A stretch of DNA of 64,000 bases from Sorex araneus (lineage: Eukaryota > Chordata > Mammalia > Eulipotyphla > Soricidae), in assembly GCF_027595985.1 (NCBI RefSeq), contig NC_073313.1:79259994-79323993 (forward strand), written 5' to 3'. Shown in pieces: positions 9,861-20,791 of the stretch. The position numbers and the translations under genes are program-made. Each line of letters starts with the position of its first letter. Within the stretch, counting starts at the first letter, position 1. The notes beneath the pieces are model-generated. The model worked only from the letters and a program-made list of their open reading frames with translations. It was not told the DNA's origin and made no database searches.

Positions 9861-10299
9861 TTGCTATGCCAACAAGTGTTGGTCAATCTTACACTGTTCA
9901 AAAGGAAGTGCTTGTTTTATAAAATGATATAAAATATTGTCAATAAAGTACATAAAATTATGCAGATATTCTCTTACAAAAAAATCACACAAAGCTAGAA
10001 ACAAGCACCTTTCATTTGCTTACATAAAACTAAGGAAGCCATTGAAGCAAATCACCTGATGGGCTGGCAGGCAGCAGGGAGATAATTTCAATGATGATAT
10101 GACATGATAAATTACCTTTGTTGTACACAATTTTCACTCCAGAAAATAATTCATCTCCTCCGCCCATCACATTGTTCTTTCCCACTGATGCATATGTCAG
10201 TTCTGTCATCTCTGGAGTCTAAGCAATACCAAGTTTGTCCTTAGTGGATGCAGTTTCAAAAATGCAAAAAATATGAGCAAGAAAAAATGCACAGAACAC
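9861..10299. other. Intergenic, no gene recognised
   Basis: AT-rich unique sequence. Nothing recognisable. Confidence 0.4.
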
Positions 10300-10395
10300 A
10301 GCCTGGTGCTCAGACCACCTCCAGAAGAAATCCCTGAGCACAGAACCAGGAGTAATCCCTGAGCACTGACAGGTGCAGTCCCAAACCACTAAATT
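10300..10395 (+). mobile_element. SOR-type SINE, body only
   Basis: CAGAAGAAATCCCTGAGCAC, GAACCAGGAGTAATCCCTG and GAGCACTGACAGGTGCAG. The tRNA head is missing. Confidence 0.6.
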
Positions 10396-10465
10396 ATGCA
10401 CCACAATATGGTAAACTTTACAGTATATGAATTATGTTTGAATTGAATAAAAAGAGAAGTGAGGA

Positions 10466-10540
10466 GCTGGGTGTGGCTAATTGATAGCACATTTGTCTTG
10501 CATGTGTGAGGTCCTGGGTTTTATTCTCAGCACTGCCAAC
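10466..10540 (+). mobile_element. ID-like SINE
   Basis: GGTGTGGCTAATTGATAGCA, TCTTGCATGTGTGAGGTCC, TGGGTTTTATTCTCAGCAC then A-rich sequence. Confidence 0.6.
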
Positions 10541-10884
10541 AATAAGTAAAGTCAAAAGAGAAGGAATCAACAAGAAGATTAAGAAGGGCTAGGGAAATAC
10601 CTCAAAAGACTGGAGTGCAAGTCTGCCATGCACAGGGAAACTGAAGAGTGGTCAATCTGGAAGGAAGAAAACCAGAAGAGTGTGTTGTCCTGAAGGAAAA
10701 GATACTGAAATGTCACTTAGGTTGACATTTATCATTGGAATTACCATTCTGATGCATATCGATGATCTTGACAAGAGTCATTTAGGTGGAACAGTGGGGG
10801 TGAAAGCCTGACTGGGTTTAGAAAAGGAACAAGCTAATTGCTATTGGTAGATGTTAGGGTTCCAACTCATTTTGAAAACTTGTT
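10541..10884. other. Intergenic with one vague SINE relic
   Basis: 10585-10660 resembles a worn tRNA-head SINE (GGGCTAGGGAAATACCTC). The rest is unique with no gene. Confidence 0.35.
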
Positions 10885-11000
10885 TTATCCCCCCCCTTTG
10901 GGTCACATCCTGTGATGCCATAGGTAGAGAAGGATGCTCCCAGTAGAAATCAACCCCAAAGCTCTTGTATGTGAAGCATGTGTTGTATTCCTTTGGTTCC
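10885..11000 (-). mobile_element. SOR-related SINE, reversed, old
   Basis: CCCCCCTTTGGGTCACATCC and a short body with GATGCCATAGG. The B-box end is poorly preserved. Confidence 0.5.
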
Positions 11001-11345
11001 AGATCTCTCTGGATCCATTTTGAAATCTTATAAATAAAGAGAAAGAAGCAAGCAATTGTCCTGCTTTTTATAGATATGGTACCATTATACAATAATATAT
11101 AGATGAGGAGGTGTTGCTCTTTATAGAAGCATTTCCAGATAATATGTAAAGAAAGAACAATAGATTTCTAATATTCCCACTTTGCAATCTTCTATACAAA
11201 TCTATGCATTAGATGAACAATCATAACAATAGCTGAGAATATCACATGCACACAAATATTAGCACAAGTCCATGACTTCCAGCAGAAGTTCACACCATCA
11301 CAAATGAAGTGGCTTTGCTAAAAATGAAAATGATAAAACCAGAGC
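11001..11345. other. Intergenic, no gene recognised
   Basis: AT-rich unique DNA. Confidence 0.4.
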
Positions 11346-11349
11346 CACG

Positions 11350-11430
11350 AATAGAATTCAGTGGTAGAGTGCCTTGCATATTTGAAGCCCTGGGTTCAGT
11401 CCCTAACAACACAAAAGATAAAAAGAGAAA
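11350..11430 (+). mobile_element. ID-like SINE
   Basis: ATTCAGTGGTAGAGTGCCTT, GAAGCCCTGGGTTCAGTCCC then an A-rich tail. A clear A box and B box. Confidence 0.65.
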
Positions 11431-11440
11431 AGAATACAAA

Positions 11441-11690
11441 TTTGGCGCCAGGGAGATGGCTTAGGGTTCAGGAATGCGTGTTTGTATTTGCAAGGATATG
11501 AGCTCAATACCTAACACTACATTGCCTCCTGAAATCCACAGACTGTGCCCCCTGTAGATCCTGGCACTGCTAGTCCCCAGCAGAAACATATCCCTGCACC
11601 TAAGCATTGAACTGTCAGGCCTGGTTTGACAAAAATTGCTGGGAATAGCCACCGGGTCCCCTGAACATTACTAAGAATAATACGTCAAAA
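11441..11690 (+). mobile_element. Old tRNA-head SINE
   Basis: GCCAGGGAGATGGCTTAGGG, GAGCTCAATACCTAACAC, then CCTGGCACTGCTAGTCCC. Longer body than the main family and heavily worn. Confidence 0.45.
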
Positions 11691-11964
11691 AAAAAACTAT
11701 CTCAAATCCAATTAAGTTTCTAGACCCAACCTACAGAATATGGAAAATACAGGAGACAGAGAAATATGATAAATGACTTTACATGGGAGAAGTCAGAAAA
11801 CTAAAGAATGGCAGGGCCAAGATTGCTGAAAAGAACAGACAGTGTTCACCAGGCACTACATCAAATCTGAATTAAACATAGAATCCTGCAAAGATCCCGC
11901 TGAGAAGATCAATTGCACAGCTCTGCCATGTTACCTGGGGTATTTGTTGCTGTAGAACAATTAA

Positions 11965-12050
11965 ACTACAGTACCACCAGGAGGAATTACTGAGTACAGA
12001 GCCAGGAGTAACCCCAAGCATCACTGGGTGTGACCCAAAAAGCAAAAAAA
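11965..12050 (+). mobile_element. SOR-type SINE, 3' half
   Basis: CACCAGGAGGAATTACTGAG, AGCCAGGAGTAACCCC, CATCACTGGGTGTGACCC and AAAAAGC tail. It abuts the reversed L1 that follows. Confidence 0.75.
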
Positions 12051-12051
12051 A

Positions 12052-13195
12052 ATTAAGTTTTATTTATTGTTTCCCACAGTTACAACATTGATCATGATTG
12101 GATTTCAGTCATACAGTATTCCAACACCCATCCCTCCACTAGTGTGCATTTCCCAGCACTGGAGTACCCAGGTTCCATTCCATTACCCCCCAGCCCCCAC
12201 CCCCTGCCTGCTCTATGGCAGGTGCTTTTCTTCTCTCTCTCTCTCACTCACTCACTCGCTCGGCACTGTGGTTTGCAATATTGATACAGAAAGGTTATCC
12301 AGAATACCCCTCACCTACTTTTAACCCTCAGGTCTTGTCCAGCATGATCATTCCCAGCTATTATTGTCATAGCGGTCTCTTCTCTATCTTACCTACCTTC
12401 AGCCTCACACACACTTGTGGTTAGTTCCAACCATTTGCCAGTCTTCCTTACCCCTGTTTTCCCTGGCCATGGATATTATTTTTCTACTATATATATTTTT
12501 ATGTACCACAAATGAATGCAGTCATTCTATATCTGTCCCTTTCCTTCTGACTCATTTCACTCACAAGCTCATATTTTAAAGTTACAGATACTTGGCAGAA
12601 AGCTAGTACAGGGGCTAATAGTGCTTGCCATGCAAGTGAAGGCTGTGACTTTGGCTCAAACACTGGCACCACATATTATCCCCTGAGTACTTCCAGGGGT
12701 CACTCCTGAGCACAGAGCTAGGAATAGCTCTTGAGTACCTCAGCATGTGGGCCAACCACCCCCTAAAAGTAAATATTTTTTTAATGGCATGATCCTGTAC
12801 ACCATAGTTTCTTTATCCAGTCACCTATTCTTGTATAGTTGGGTTGTTTTCAGATTTTGGATACTGTGAACAGTGCTGCAATGGGCATAGGAGTGCAATT
12901 GCCTTTTCTGAGTAGAATTTTTGGACCCTTGGGGTATATGTCAAGAAGTGGAATTGTTGGATTATATAGGAGCTTGATTCCTAGTTTTTGATATGTGTCC
13001 ATATTGTTTTCCAAAAAGACTGGACCAGTGGATATTCCCACCAGCAGTGATGAGGGTTCCTTTCCCCCAGCCGCGTCTACACCAATACTTGTTTCCGTCC
13101 TTTGTAATATGTGCCAATCTCACTGGTGTAAAATGATAATCTCATTGTTGTCTTGATTTGCATTTCCTTAATGATAAGTATGTTGATGTTCTGTT
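12052..13195 (-). mobile_element. L1 LINE, reversed, 3' end and late ORF2
   Basis: The left end is the L1 3'UTR complement (ACAGTATTCCAACACCCATC, then a C-rich run). Further right are the conserved reversed motifs TTTCCTTCTGACTCATTTCA, GTGAACAGTGCTGCAATGGG, CCCACCAGCAGTGATGAGGG and TTGATTTGCATTTCCTTAAT. A SINE interrupts it at 12605-12775. No open frame. Confidence 0.85.
12605..12775 (+). mobile_element. SOR-related SINE nested in L1
   Basis: GGGGCTAATAGTGCTTGCC, CTGGCACCACATATTATCC, GGGGTCACTCCTGAGCACAG. Diverged copy inside the reversed L1. Confidence 0.65.
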
Positions 13196-13451
13196 TGGGT
13201 TTATTTTGTCTGAAAATCTTTAGCTCTCCTAGGTGTCTCCCCCTTATATAGGGGGAAATTCCCAGCTTCTATTTCTTCCACCATAAATTTGTCTCCTGAA
13301 ATCCTTCTGAGACAAATTTTGTTCCTTTTAAGCTTTCCCATAAATCTTTTGTATTTTAGTTGCCTTCTTATTTGGGGGTGGGTATAACTTACATTTTCTT
13401 CATCACGCCTGTAATATTTTCTTGGCAACATGAAGGAATTATCAATTTTAA
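13196..13451. other. Intergenic, unrecognised 76-codon frame on the minus strand
   Basis: The minus strand from 13431 to 13201 is open for 76 codons and rich in Lys/Arg (for example LKYKRFMGKLKRNKICLRR). I do not recognise it, and its setting between retroposons argues for chance or an ancient retroelement. Confidence 0.25.
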
Positions 13452-13463
13452 AGTGTGACTATT

Positions 13464-13946
13464 CGAGTGCATGTATTCCTGGACCATGTGGCCATGAATG
13501 ACACATCATAAGACACTCCCTACCCATTATCCAAGAGTACCACACCACATTTGATTGAGTTCAAATAATAGGCAACAAATCAGAGAGGGAAATATATATA
13601 TGCACATGTACATATTTTCAGGTATATATATGAAAGCTCACATCACTCAACCTTTAACAACATGTTAGTGATATCCTAAAGAATGTCTTAATGGCCCCTG
13701 CCAAAATAGAACAATCTTCACACTGTTTCCTCTATGGATACTTTTTTGTAGCTTTTTTAGCGGTTTTTCATAACAGACAATACAAAATATATTATTTCGG
13801 TTGTGCTTTGGACAGAGACTGGGGCTTGGGATGGAAACATCCCAAATTTTGTGGTGGGAAGGTGTAATGGTGATGGGATTGGTGTTTGAATATTAAATGT
13901 AATCAAATATTGTGAACTACCTTATAAAGTGAAATTTTTTTAAAAC
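13464..13946 (+). mobile_element. Unnamed ~480 bp retroposon with TSD
   Basis: Bounded by the 12 bp duplication AGTGTGACTATT at 13452-13463 and 13947-13958. It has no tRNA-like head and no open frame. Internal landmarks are CAATCTTCACACTG, TTTCCTCTATGG, TGGTGATGGGATTGG, TTTGAATATTAAATGTAATC and a short A-rich end. A shorter relative lies at 40381-40490. Confidence 0.75.
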
Positions 13947-13958
13947 AGTGTGACTATT

Positions 13959-14459
13959 GCATCCTAAACACAATCCTGATTATGTTTAATCTTTTTCTGT
14001 CTGTAGGAATTTCTTACTGATAGCTCCCCTCTGGATTAAATGCTGATGCCTGAGTTTTGCTTCTACACAGAGTGTGAAAGGAGGTGTGTAGAATAGATAA
14101 AATAAGATTGAATGTGAATTGGCATGTGGTGAGTACATATTGAGTGATCTTATGATCATTTCTATTTGTGGACATACTGGGAAATTTTATAATAGAAGAT
14201 AAATAAACATAAAAAGAAAAATTAAAAACGGAAATTAAAATGAGAAATAAGACTAGAACTTTGGAAGCTCAGATATAAACTGTATGGTAACCTCAAAAAA
14301 TTTTGAAGAACATAATAAGAACATGAAAATGAAAGTAAATCATTACATAAACGGTTAATATTAAAATGAAAGTGGAGAAAATCAGAACAATGTCAAACTA
14401 CAAAATCACCAAAGGAGGCAAAAGACTTATATAAGTCACTATTAAAACAAATAGAAGAT
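13959..14459. other. Intergenic, no gene recognised
   Basis: AT-rich, A-biased in the second half (14180-14460). Could be worn LINE sequence. Confidence 0.35.
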
Positions 14460-15345
14460 GAATTCTCCTTTCTTCCAGCTGAGTCCCAGTAGCCTCTACA
14501 ATATGCCTGACTTCCTCTATTTCAGCAGTTACAGCTCCACATCATAGATAATATGCTTGTTCCTCTAAGCTCCTATGTGAGCTTAACCTCTGAGGTGATA
14601 TCCCCAGGACCTTTTAGGAATCAGAAGTGGATTCCCTTCCCTTCCATCTTGGTTCTGGTACCCTCCACACCAAATCTCCACTGTTTCACCAGGTCCATCT
14701 CCAGATCTCCTGAACCAAAAGCTCTACTCATCACATCCCACACTGCGCACACTTATACATCCTGTCACCAGGTGAAGACAAGCAGGGAAGGAAAACAACA
14801 TCCATCTTAATCTCTCAGAAACTCCCAGAAGGTCTAACTACAAAGATTCTCACACAGCACAGCAGGAGCGCAGACAAAACAATGGGGAACATGCACAGAA
14901 GCCCACCCTCAATGAGTGAAAATAATAGCACAAAAGTCTCTACAGTACCAACCAGCTCTGTAAAGACTTATATAGTGGCCTTAGTCACGCAATGTTGAGA
15001 ACATTTAATGAACTCAAAAAAAACAATGGTACAGGGAACCAGCAAACCACAAGAAAGTATGAGAGCCAAATAATCAGAATGGAAATGAAAAGTATGGCAA
15101 GAGATATTTAAAAAAAACACAATAGAAGGTCTGAGAAGAGAATAATGGAGGCTGAGGGAAAGATTGGTGAGCTCTGATATGAGATGCAGGAAACCTTTAA
15201 AAAATAATAAAAGATGGGGAGGAAGTCTGAAAAAAAAATGAACAGCACAATAGAGAACAATGTGATGAGTTCAAGAAGAGTAAAACTCATTGGTGTTCCT
15301 GAAGAATAGGAAGGTAAACTTAATGAATAACTACTAGTTGAAAGA
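14460..15345 (+). mobile_element. L1 5' region and ORF1 fragment, dead
   Basis: GATTCTCACACAGCACAGC resembles L1 5'UTR. It is followed by ORF1-like sequence (AATGAACTCAAAAAAAACAA, ACCAGCAAACCACAAGAAAG, TAATCAGAATGGAAATGAAA, GAAGGTCTGAGAAGAGAATA). Frames are broken throughout. It ends at the short intergenic start of ORF2 (ATGAATAACTACTAGTTG). Confidence 0.65.
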
Positions 15346-15349
15346 ATGT

Positions 15350-16065
15350 TGAATCATAGAGCTCCCCAAAGGGACAGACCTTCATTCACTGCTGGTGGGA
15401 CTGTCAACTGGTCTAATCTTTTTGGAAAACAATATAGACATTCCTCAAAAACAACAACCAGGAGTGCCCCTTTTTCCACACATCCACGCCAGCACTGACT
15501 GCGTTTGTTCTTTTGAATGTATTCCAGTCTCTGTGGTGTGAGATGATATCTCATTGTTGTTTTGATTTGCATCTCCCTGATGACTAGCGATGTGGAGCAT
15601 TTTTTTCATGTGCCTTTTGGCCATTTGTATTTCTTTCTTTTTTCTTTCTTTTTTTTTTTTTTTTTTGCTTTTTGGGTCACACCCAGCAATGCACAGGGGT
15701 CATTCCTGGCTCATGCACTCAGGAATCACCCCTAGCGGTGCTCAGGGGACGATATGGGATGCTGGGATTTGAACCTGGGTCGGCCGCGTGCAAGGCAAAC
15801 GCCCTACCCGCTGTGCTATCACTCCAGCCCCTGTATTTCTTTTTTGAGGAAACTTCTGTTCATTTCTTCTCCCCATTTTTTGATGGGGTTGGAGGTTTTT
15901 TTCTTATACAATTCTACTAGTGTCTTGTATATCCTTGATATTAATCCCTTATCAGATGGGTATTGGGTAAATATTCTTTCCCATTCTGTGGGCTCTTTCT
16001 GTATTTTGGTCACTGTTTCTTTTGAAGTGCAGAAGCTTCTTGGATATAGCTATGACTTCTTAGAT
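15350..16065 (-). mobile_element. L1 ORF2 fragment, reversed, split by a SINE
   Basis: The minus strand encodes ORF2 C-terminal sequence (TEWERIFTQYPSDKGLISRI, KKWGEEMNRSF). To the left are the conserved reversed motifs TTCACTGCTGGTGGGACTG and GATTTGCATCTCCCTGATGA. The SINE at 15634-15832 separates the two parts. Confidence 0.9.
15634..15832 (-). mobile_element. SOR-type SINE, reversed, nested in L1
   Basis: T tail, GCTTTTTGGGTCACACCC, GGGACGATATGGGATGC, GAACCTGGGTCGGCCGCG and GTGCTATCACTCCAGCCCC. The L1 words TGTATTTCTTT at ~15627 and ~15833 form the target-site duplication. Confidence 0.92.
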
Positions 16066-16464
16066 ACAGCACTGAAGACACTATCCACAAAAGAGATAAT
16101 GGACTTTACTAAAATTCAAGAGACCTACCCTGTAAAGACAAGTATCAAAGTGATGAGTAGACAAGTTATTCACATTCATCACTGTCTTAAAATATTATAT
16201 TTATGTATGTTATTCTTTCTTCTCTGATCTTCCTAAAATGCAAACTCTATGAATTTGTCTTTTCTAATGCTTTATTCTGAGTCCATATGGCATACTTCAT
16301 AGTAGACAGTCATAAAAAATGGGAAATATGATGAAATTATTCTGTCACAGATATGCTACCACCTTGTTATACAGAAAGACTTTTCACGAATCTTCGGGAA
16401 ATTGGCTGAACAGAATGCATTTAGGGAAGGGTGAACCTGTGTAAACTGGAGATAAGGGTCTCTA
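16066..16464. other. Intergenic, no gene recognised
   Basis: Unique sequence. AACTCTATGAATTTGTC near 16240 recalls the 3' end of L2/MIR, but weakly. Confidence 0.35.
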
Positions 16465-16478
16465 TGAAGGGGATTTTA

Positions 16479-16649
16479 TTTTATTTGGGGGAAGGGTCAT
16501 ACCTGGCAATACACAGGGGTTACTCCTGGATCTGCACTCAGGAATTACTCCTAGCGGTGCTTGGGGGACCATATGGGATGCTGGGAATTGAACCTGAGTA
16601 GGCCACGTGCAAAGCAAACCCCCTACCCGCTGTGCTATCACTCCAGCCC
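16479..16649 (-). mobile_element. SOR-type SINE, reversed, with TSD
   Basis: Reversed copy from GGGTCATACCTGGC to TATCACTCCAGCC. The 14 bp duplication TGAAGGGGATTTTA is at 16465-16478 and 16650-16663. Confidence 0.93.
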
Positions 16650-16663
16650 TGAAGGGGATTTTA

Positions 16664-16879
16664 ATGAAGTGAGAAGAACCGCACAATGAGTCTTCAATTT
16701 CCATCAAGTGTGTCCACATTTTTTCCTTTTGTAAAGTGTTAGGTGTTAAATGTTGAACGAAAAGAAAATTCAGCCATATGACTTCTCCAGCATGTTCTAT
16801 AGAGAATTCAAAACTATTAGTTCCCAGCCAAAAAAAAATGCATAGCAGTGAAGTGTAATACTGGGGCTACACTCCAGCC
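16664..16879. other. Intergenic, no gene recognised
   Basis: Unique DNA. Confidence 0.35.
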
Positions 16880-17560
16880 TACAAAGAGTTGCCTTTCTTC
16901 CAGGTTTCCATTTCCATCTTTTCATATGTCATTCTTTTCTCCACTGGTTCCCATCAGATCTCTACATTCTCTCACCTCTACTGAAATAGTTCTTGTCAAG
17001 AACACAGATGACCTTCTTACCCAATTTAACAGTCATTCCACTGTCTCCACCTCTATGGCTCATCAGCAGTATTAGTCACACTGACAGCCACCTCCTCCTT
17101 GAACACTTTTGGCTGCTGTGAAGATACGTTGGGTTTCCCCTATCTATCTCAATAGCTGTTATTTCTATTCTGTTTGACTTTGAAAATCAGTGATTGAAAG
17201 CTATGGCTCCGTCATTAGTTGTTCCATTTTCTCTACTTTAATTCTTTTCCAACCTGTTTCCCTTATATTGCCTCTCCACTCCTTGGGTCTCTATTGCTGT
17301 AACTCCCGTCTCTCTACTGATCTACTCTTTTCTGAACTCTAGACTTCAGAAACGTCATTGAATCCTTTCCATCCTTCATTCACCATGATTTACAAGTTCC
17401 TTATCAAGAACTTGTATCAAGAACTTGTCTCACCTTCTAAATATCTCATGAATGTCCCACTGATGTTAGTTCTCATTCATTACCGTGACCCAAGGGAATA
17501 TCTTCTCTCTCTCACCCAGATCATTAAACTCATCTACTAACTGATTTTCCTGTCTCCACT
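16880..17560 (+). mobile_element. L2 LINE relic
   Basis: Worn L2 sequence in order: GATGACCTTCTTACCCAATT, CTCATCAGCAGTATTAGTCA, CACCTCCTCCTTGAACAC, CTCTCCACTCCTTGGG, TCTGAACTCTAGACTTC. These follow the order of the conserved L2 reverse-transcriptase 3' region. No frame survives. Confidence 0.6.
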
Positions 17561-17897
17561 ACTGCTCCCCAATTGTCCAGTCCTGCTGGAACATTCAGTG
17601 CTATGGTATTTCCACAACTTAAATGTGTTTATATCTTTCCCTAACCAAACAATGATTCCTCCATCAAAGTTAGAGCAGGAATCCCAAGTCTATAACATGC
17701 TTGTGTCAAGATCTCCAATTCTCACATTGTATATGAAAATATACAATATACATTTATATATGCATGAATGTATACAGTATAAAGTATGTGTATAAATTTA
17801 TTATTCAAAACTAGAAAACTCTTGTTTTCTCCTTTTTGAAGTAATATTTTGGGGGCTTCTTTGGACTTGTGTGAAACTATACTATATGAATTGATTT
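17561..17897. other. Intergenic, no gene recognised
   Basis: Unique AT-rich DNA. Confidence 0.35.
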
Positions 17898-17913
17898 AAA
17901 TGTTAGTCTGTGG

Positions 17914-18101
17914 GGGGCTGGAGAGATAGCACAGCGGGTAGGGCGTTTGCCTTGCACATGGCCGACCCAGGTTCAAATCCCAGCATCCAGGTTCAAACCC
18001 CATATGGTCCCCTGAGCACGGCCAGGGGTAATTCCTGAGTGCAGAGCCAGGAGTAACCCCTGTGCATCGCCAGGTGTGACCCAAAAAGAAAAAAAATAAA
18101 T
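17914..18101 (+). mobile_element. SOR-type SINE with doubled B-box segment
   Basis: Full-length copy with a 16 bp duplication AAATGTTAGTCTGTGG at 17898-17913 and 18102-18117. Inside, a ~20 bp stretch around AGGTTCAAATCCCAGCATCC is followed at once by AGGTTCAAACCCC, so the B-box region is tandemly doubled (about 17968-18005). Confidence 0.95.
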
Positions 18102-18119
18102 AAATGTTAGTCTGTGGTT

Positions 18120-18300
18120 GGAAAAATGCTGTGCTGGTTACTAGAGCAAAAGGGGAGAAGTGGTGGGAGAAATGGATAAGGGATACTTTGGGGGTGGAAT
18201 AGCACTCGATCTTTGATGGAGGTAGTACTGACTATTATACACAGAGGTATAAAGCTAAACACCTAAAATTCCATACTATAAATCTGTGAGAAATCACTAA
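18120..18300 (+). mobile_element. Old L1-type 3' end
   Basis: GGGGAGAAGTGGTGGGAG, GGGGGTGGAATAGCACTCG and TATAAATCTGTGAGAAATC recall a LINE 3' end. No landmark of the young 3'UTR survives fully. Confidence 0.4.
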
Positions 18301-18319
18301 AACAAGAAATACTACTTCT

Positions 18320-18490
18320 ATAATTTTTTGTTTGGGGGCCACATGTGTCTATGCTCAGGGTTTACTCCTGGCTCTCCACACAGGGATGATTTCTGGAAGA
18401 GCTTGGGGGACCATATGGGGTGCCAGGGATCAAACCCAGGTTAGCTACTTGCAAGACAAGCACATTAATCTCTGTACTATCTATAGCAGT
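18320..18490 (-). mobile_element. SOR-type SINE, reversed, diverged
   Basis: TGCTCAGGGTTTACTCCTGG, GGGGGACCATATGGGGTGCC, GATCAAACCCAGGTTAGC. The A-box end is worn. Confidence 0.8.
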
Positions 18491-18994
18491 TATAGTTACT
18501 TCTATAACTTTAAAAATATACATTTTTTGTCTAGAGAGAAACTATTAAGCAGATTTCCCTAAAATGAGTTACAGAGTAATTTTCTGGTAATTGATCTTTT
18601 CCACTAATGAAAGCTAATTATTTCTCCTTTTCTTCACTGAATATTGCTTCAACTGTTTTTGTAGAGTTCCTTCAGTTTGATCAATCTTTCACTCACTTCT
18701 CTTTCCATAAGAACTGATTCTAATAGAGTCTGAATCTCTTACTAATTAATAATAAGCATAAAACATTAGATAATATTTTCAGGGGAAAATCAGATTGGAC
18801 AACACGCTTCACATTCAAATAACCTGGTAAAATCAAGCAACATTTTCCCTCACATAAGAAGATTTCTGTGAAAAATAAGCACCTAAGACCTGTAATTGTG
18901 AATACTGGGGCAAGAATTTAAGTACAATAATATGAAGTATCTAAATTTTTAATTACTCATGTCATAAAATTTGAAATAGGATATTTGTATTTGG

Positions 18995-19145
18995 ATCTAG
19001 ACACATATAAAGGTGTTACGGCATTTATTGTGCATATAGCCGGCCTCAGAATGATACCTGATACCACATATGGACCTCTGAGTACTGCCAGAAAAAATCC
19101 CTGAGCACTGCCAGGTGTGGTCCACTGCCACACCCCCAATACACA
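18995..19145 (+). mobile_element. SOR-related SINE, old
   Basis: GCATATAGCCGGCCTCAG, ACCACATATGGACCTCTGAG, CCCTGAGCACTGCCAGG. Head mostly lost. Confidence 0.65.
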
Positions 19146-19204
19146 AATATATATATATAACTTTTGCTTTGTTTTCTTCAGTATTGAATGAATAAATCAA
19201 GTAT

Positions 19205-20490
19205 TACCCGTACAGAGTATCATTTCATATGAATGAGAATGGCATATTATCAAGAAGATGGAAAACAACGAGTGCCAGTGGCATGGATGTGGTGGAAAAG
19301 GAACTGCTGATAGGAATGCTTTGTGATTCAGCCCTTATGGAAAACTGTGGAAATTTCTCAAACAACTAAGAGTAGACCTATCATATGCTGCAGCTATTTC
19401 ACTTCTTGGCAGCTATCCCCCAAACACAAAACATAAAGTTGAAAGCTGTAGACACCTATGTTCATTTATACAATATTTTTGCTCTTTGTACAATATTCAG
19501 GATATAAAAACAATCCAAATGTCCATCTACAGATGAAAGGATAAAGAAGTTGTGGTATGCAACACCTAATCAGAGAGAGAGATCAAAAGGGAATACCCTG
19601 CCATAGTGGCAGTGTGGGGTGGAGAAAGATGGGACTGGGGAGGGTGGGAGAGATGCTGGGTTTACTGGTGGTGGAGAATGGGCACTGGTGAAGGGATGGG
19701 TTCTCGAACTTTGTATGTGGGAAACATGAGCACAAAAATGTATAAATCTGTAACTGTACCCTCACATTTATTCACTAATTAAAAATAAATAAATTATTAA
19801 AAATAATTTAAAAAATAAATAATAGTGAGTTTTGTTGAAATATTGAATGCAATCAAAGTGAAAGTAAAGTGAAATTTATTAGTTACACAGGCGGGGGGCT
19901 AAGGGTGGGGGGGCTAGGGGCATAGGGGTGTGGGGGTGCGGGGTGGAGGTATACTGGGATTCTTGGTGGTGGAATATGTGCACTGGTGAAGGGATGGGTA
20001 TTCGAGCATTGTATAACTGAGATTTAAACCTGAAAACTTTGTAACTTTCCACATGGTGACTCAAAAAAAATTAAAATTAAAAAATAAATAAATAAATAAA
20101 AATTAAAAAGAAAAGAAAAATATTTAAAAAATAAATAAAATTCTTTAATTTATTTTTTAAAAATCTTAATTTTCTTTTCCTCACTCTTGCTAAATTTTAC
20201 AGTTGGAGGATTATCTTCTTCATGTAAAGTTTTAAATAAACTATTAATTTTTAATTTATATATGTGTCCAACAAAGAAAGTTCTGCAATTTTGAAGAAAA
20301 ATTAAATTTTCATTGATTTAAAAAAAAAGAAGTTGTGGTATGTATACACAGTGAAATACTATGCATCTCTAAAAAGATGAGACAATGTGTTTACTGCCAC
20401 CTACATGAAATTGGAGGGCATTATGTTTAGTGAAGTCAGAGGGAGAAGGACAAATACTTTTTGTTCTCATTATCTATAGTATGGAGAGAG
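19205..20490 (+). mobile_element. Old L1 fragment, host of a nested insertion
   Basis: L1 late ORF2/3' sequence runs over 19205-19559 (GAATGGCATATTATCAAGAA, AACAATCCAAATGTCCATC, GGATAAAGAAGTTGTGGTAT) and resumes at 20343 with TACACAGTGAAATACTATGC and GATGAGACAATGTG. The two parts join into one normal L1 when the insertion at 19560-20328 is removed. Confidence 0.85.
19560..20325 (+). mobile_element. Truncated L1 with 3'-transduced flank and composite retroposon
   Basis: The 17 bp duplication AAAGAAGTTGTGGTATG (19543-19559, 20326-20342) encloses three blocks. First is a 5'-truncated L1 3' end (19560-19790; CACCTAATCAGAGAGAGAG, GGGCACTGGTGAAGGGATGG). Second is a 5'-truncated composite retroposon 3' part (~19818-20070; GTTGAAATATTGAATGCAAT, CACATGGTGACTC). 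Third is ~230 bp of other sequence ending in ATTAAA at 20301-20306 and an A run. A single TSD round all three suggests one insertion event with read-through of the L1 polyadenylation site. Confidence 0.75.
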
Positions 20491-20602
20491 ACAAGAGAAG
20501 GGAAAAAATGGGGATGAGAAGGCAGATTAGATAATGTAAGGGTCTTGGACATTTCAGCGGCTAAGAGATGAGGGAATTATGTACATCAAAACTCTGAGTT
20601 AA

Positions 20603-20791
20603 GGGGCTGGAGCAATAGCACAGCGGGTAGGGTGTTTGCCTTGCATGTGGCCGACACAGGTTCAATTCCCAGCATCCCATATAGTACCCTGAGCACCACT
20701 AGGAGTAATTCCTGAGTGCATGAGCCAGGAATAACCCCTGTGCATCGCCGGGTGTGACCTAAAAAGCAAAAACAAAAAACAAAAAAAACAA
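20603..20791 (+). mobile_element. SOR-type SINE, young, with TSD
   Basis: Full length with an (A)nC tail. CTCTGAGTTAA is duplicated at 20592-20602 and 20801-20811. Confidence 0.95.

Noticed and set aside
13201-13431. Minus-strand 76-codon basic frame as a small gene
   Set aside because: Not recognised, no start context or conserved neighbour, and it sits between retroposons. Left as unexplained.
14460-16065. Twin-primed (5'-inverted) single L1
   Set aside because: The ORF1 part (plus) lies on the 3' side of the reversed ORF2 part, which is the wrong order for twin priming. Two separate fragments are simpler.
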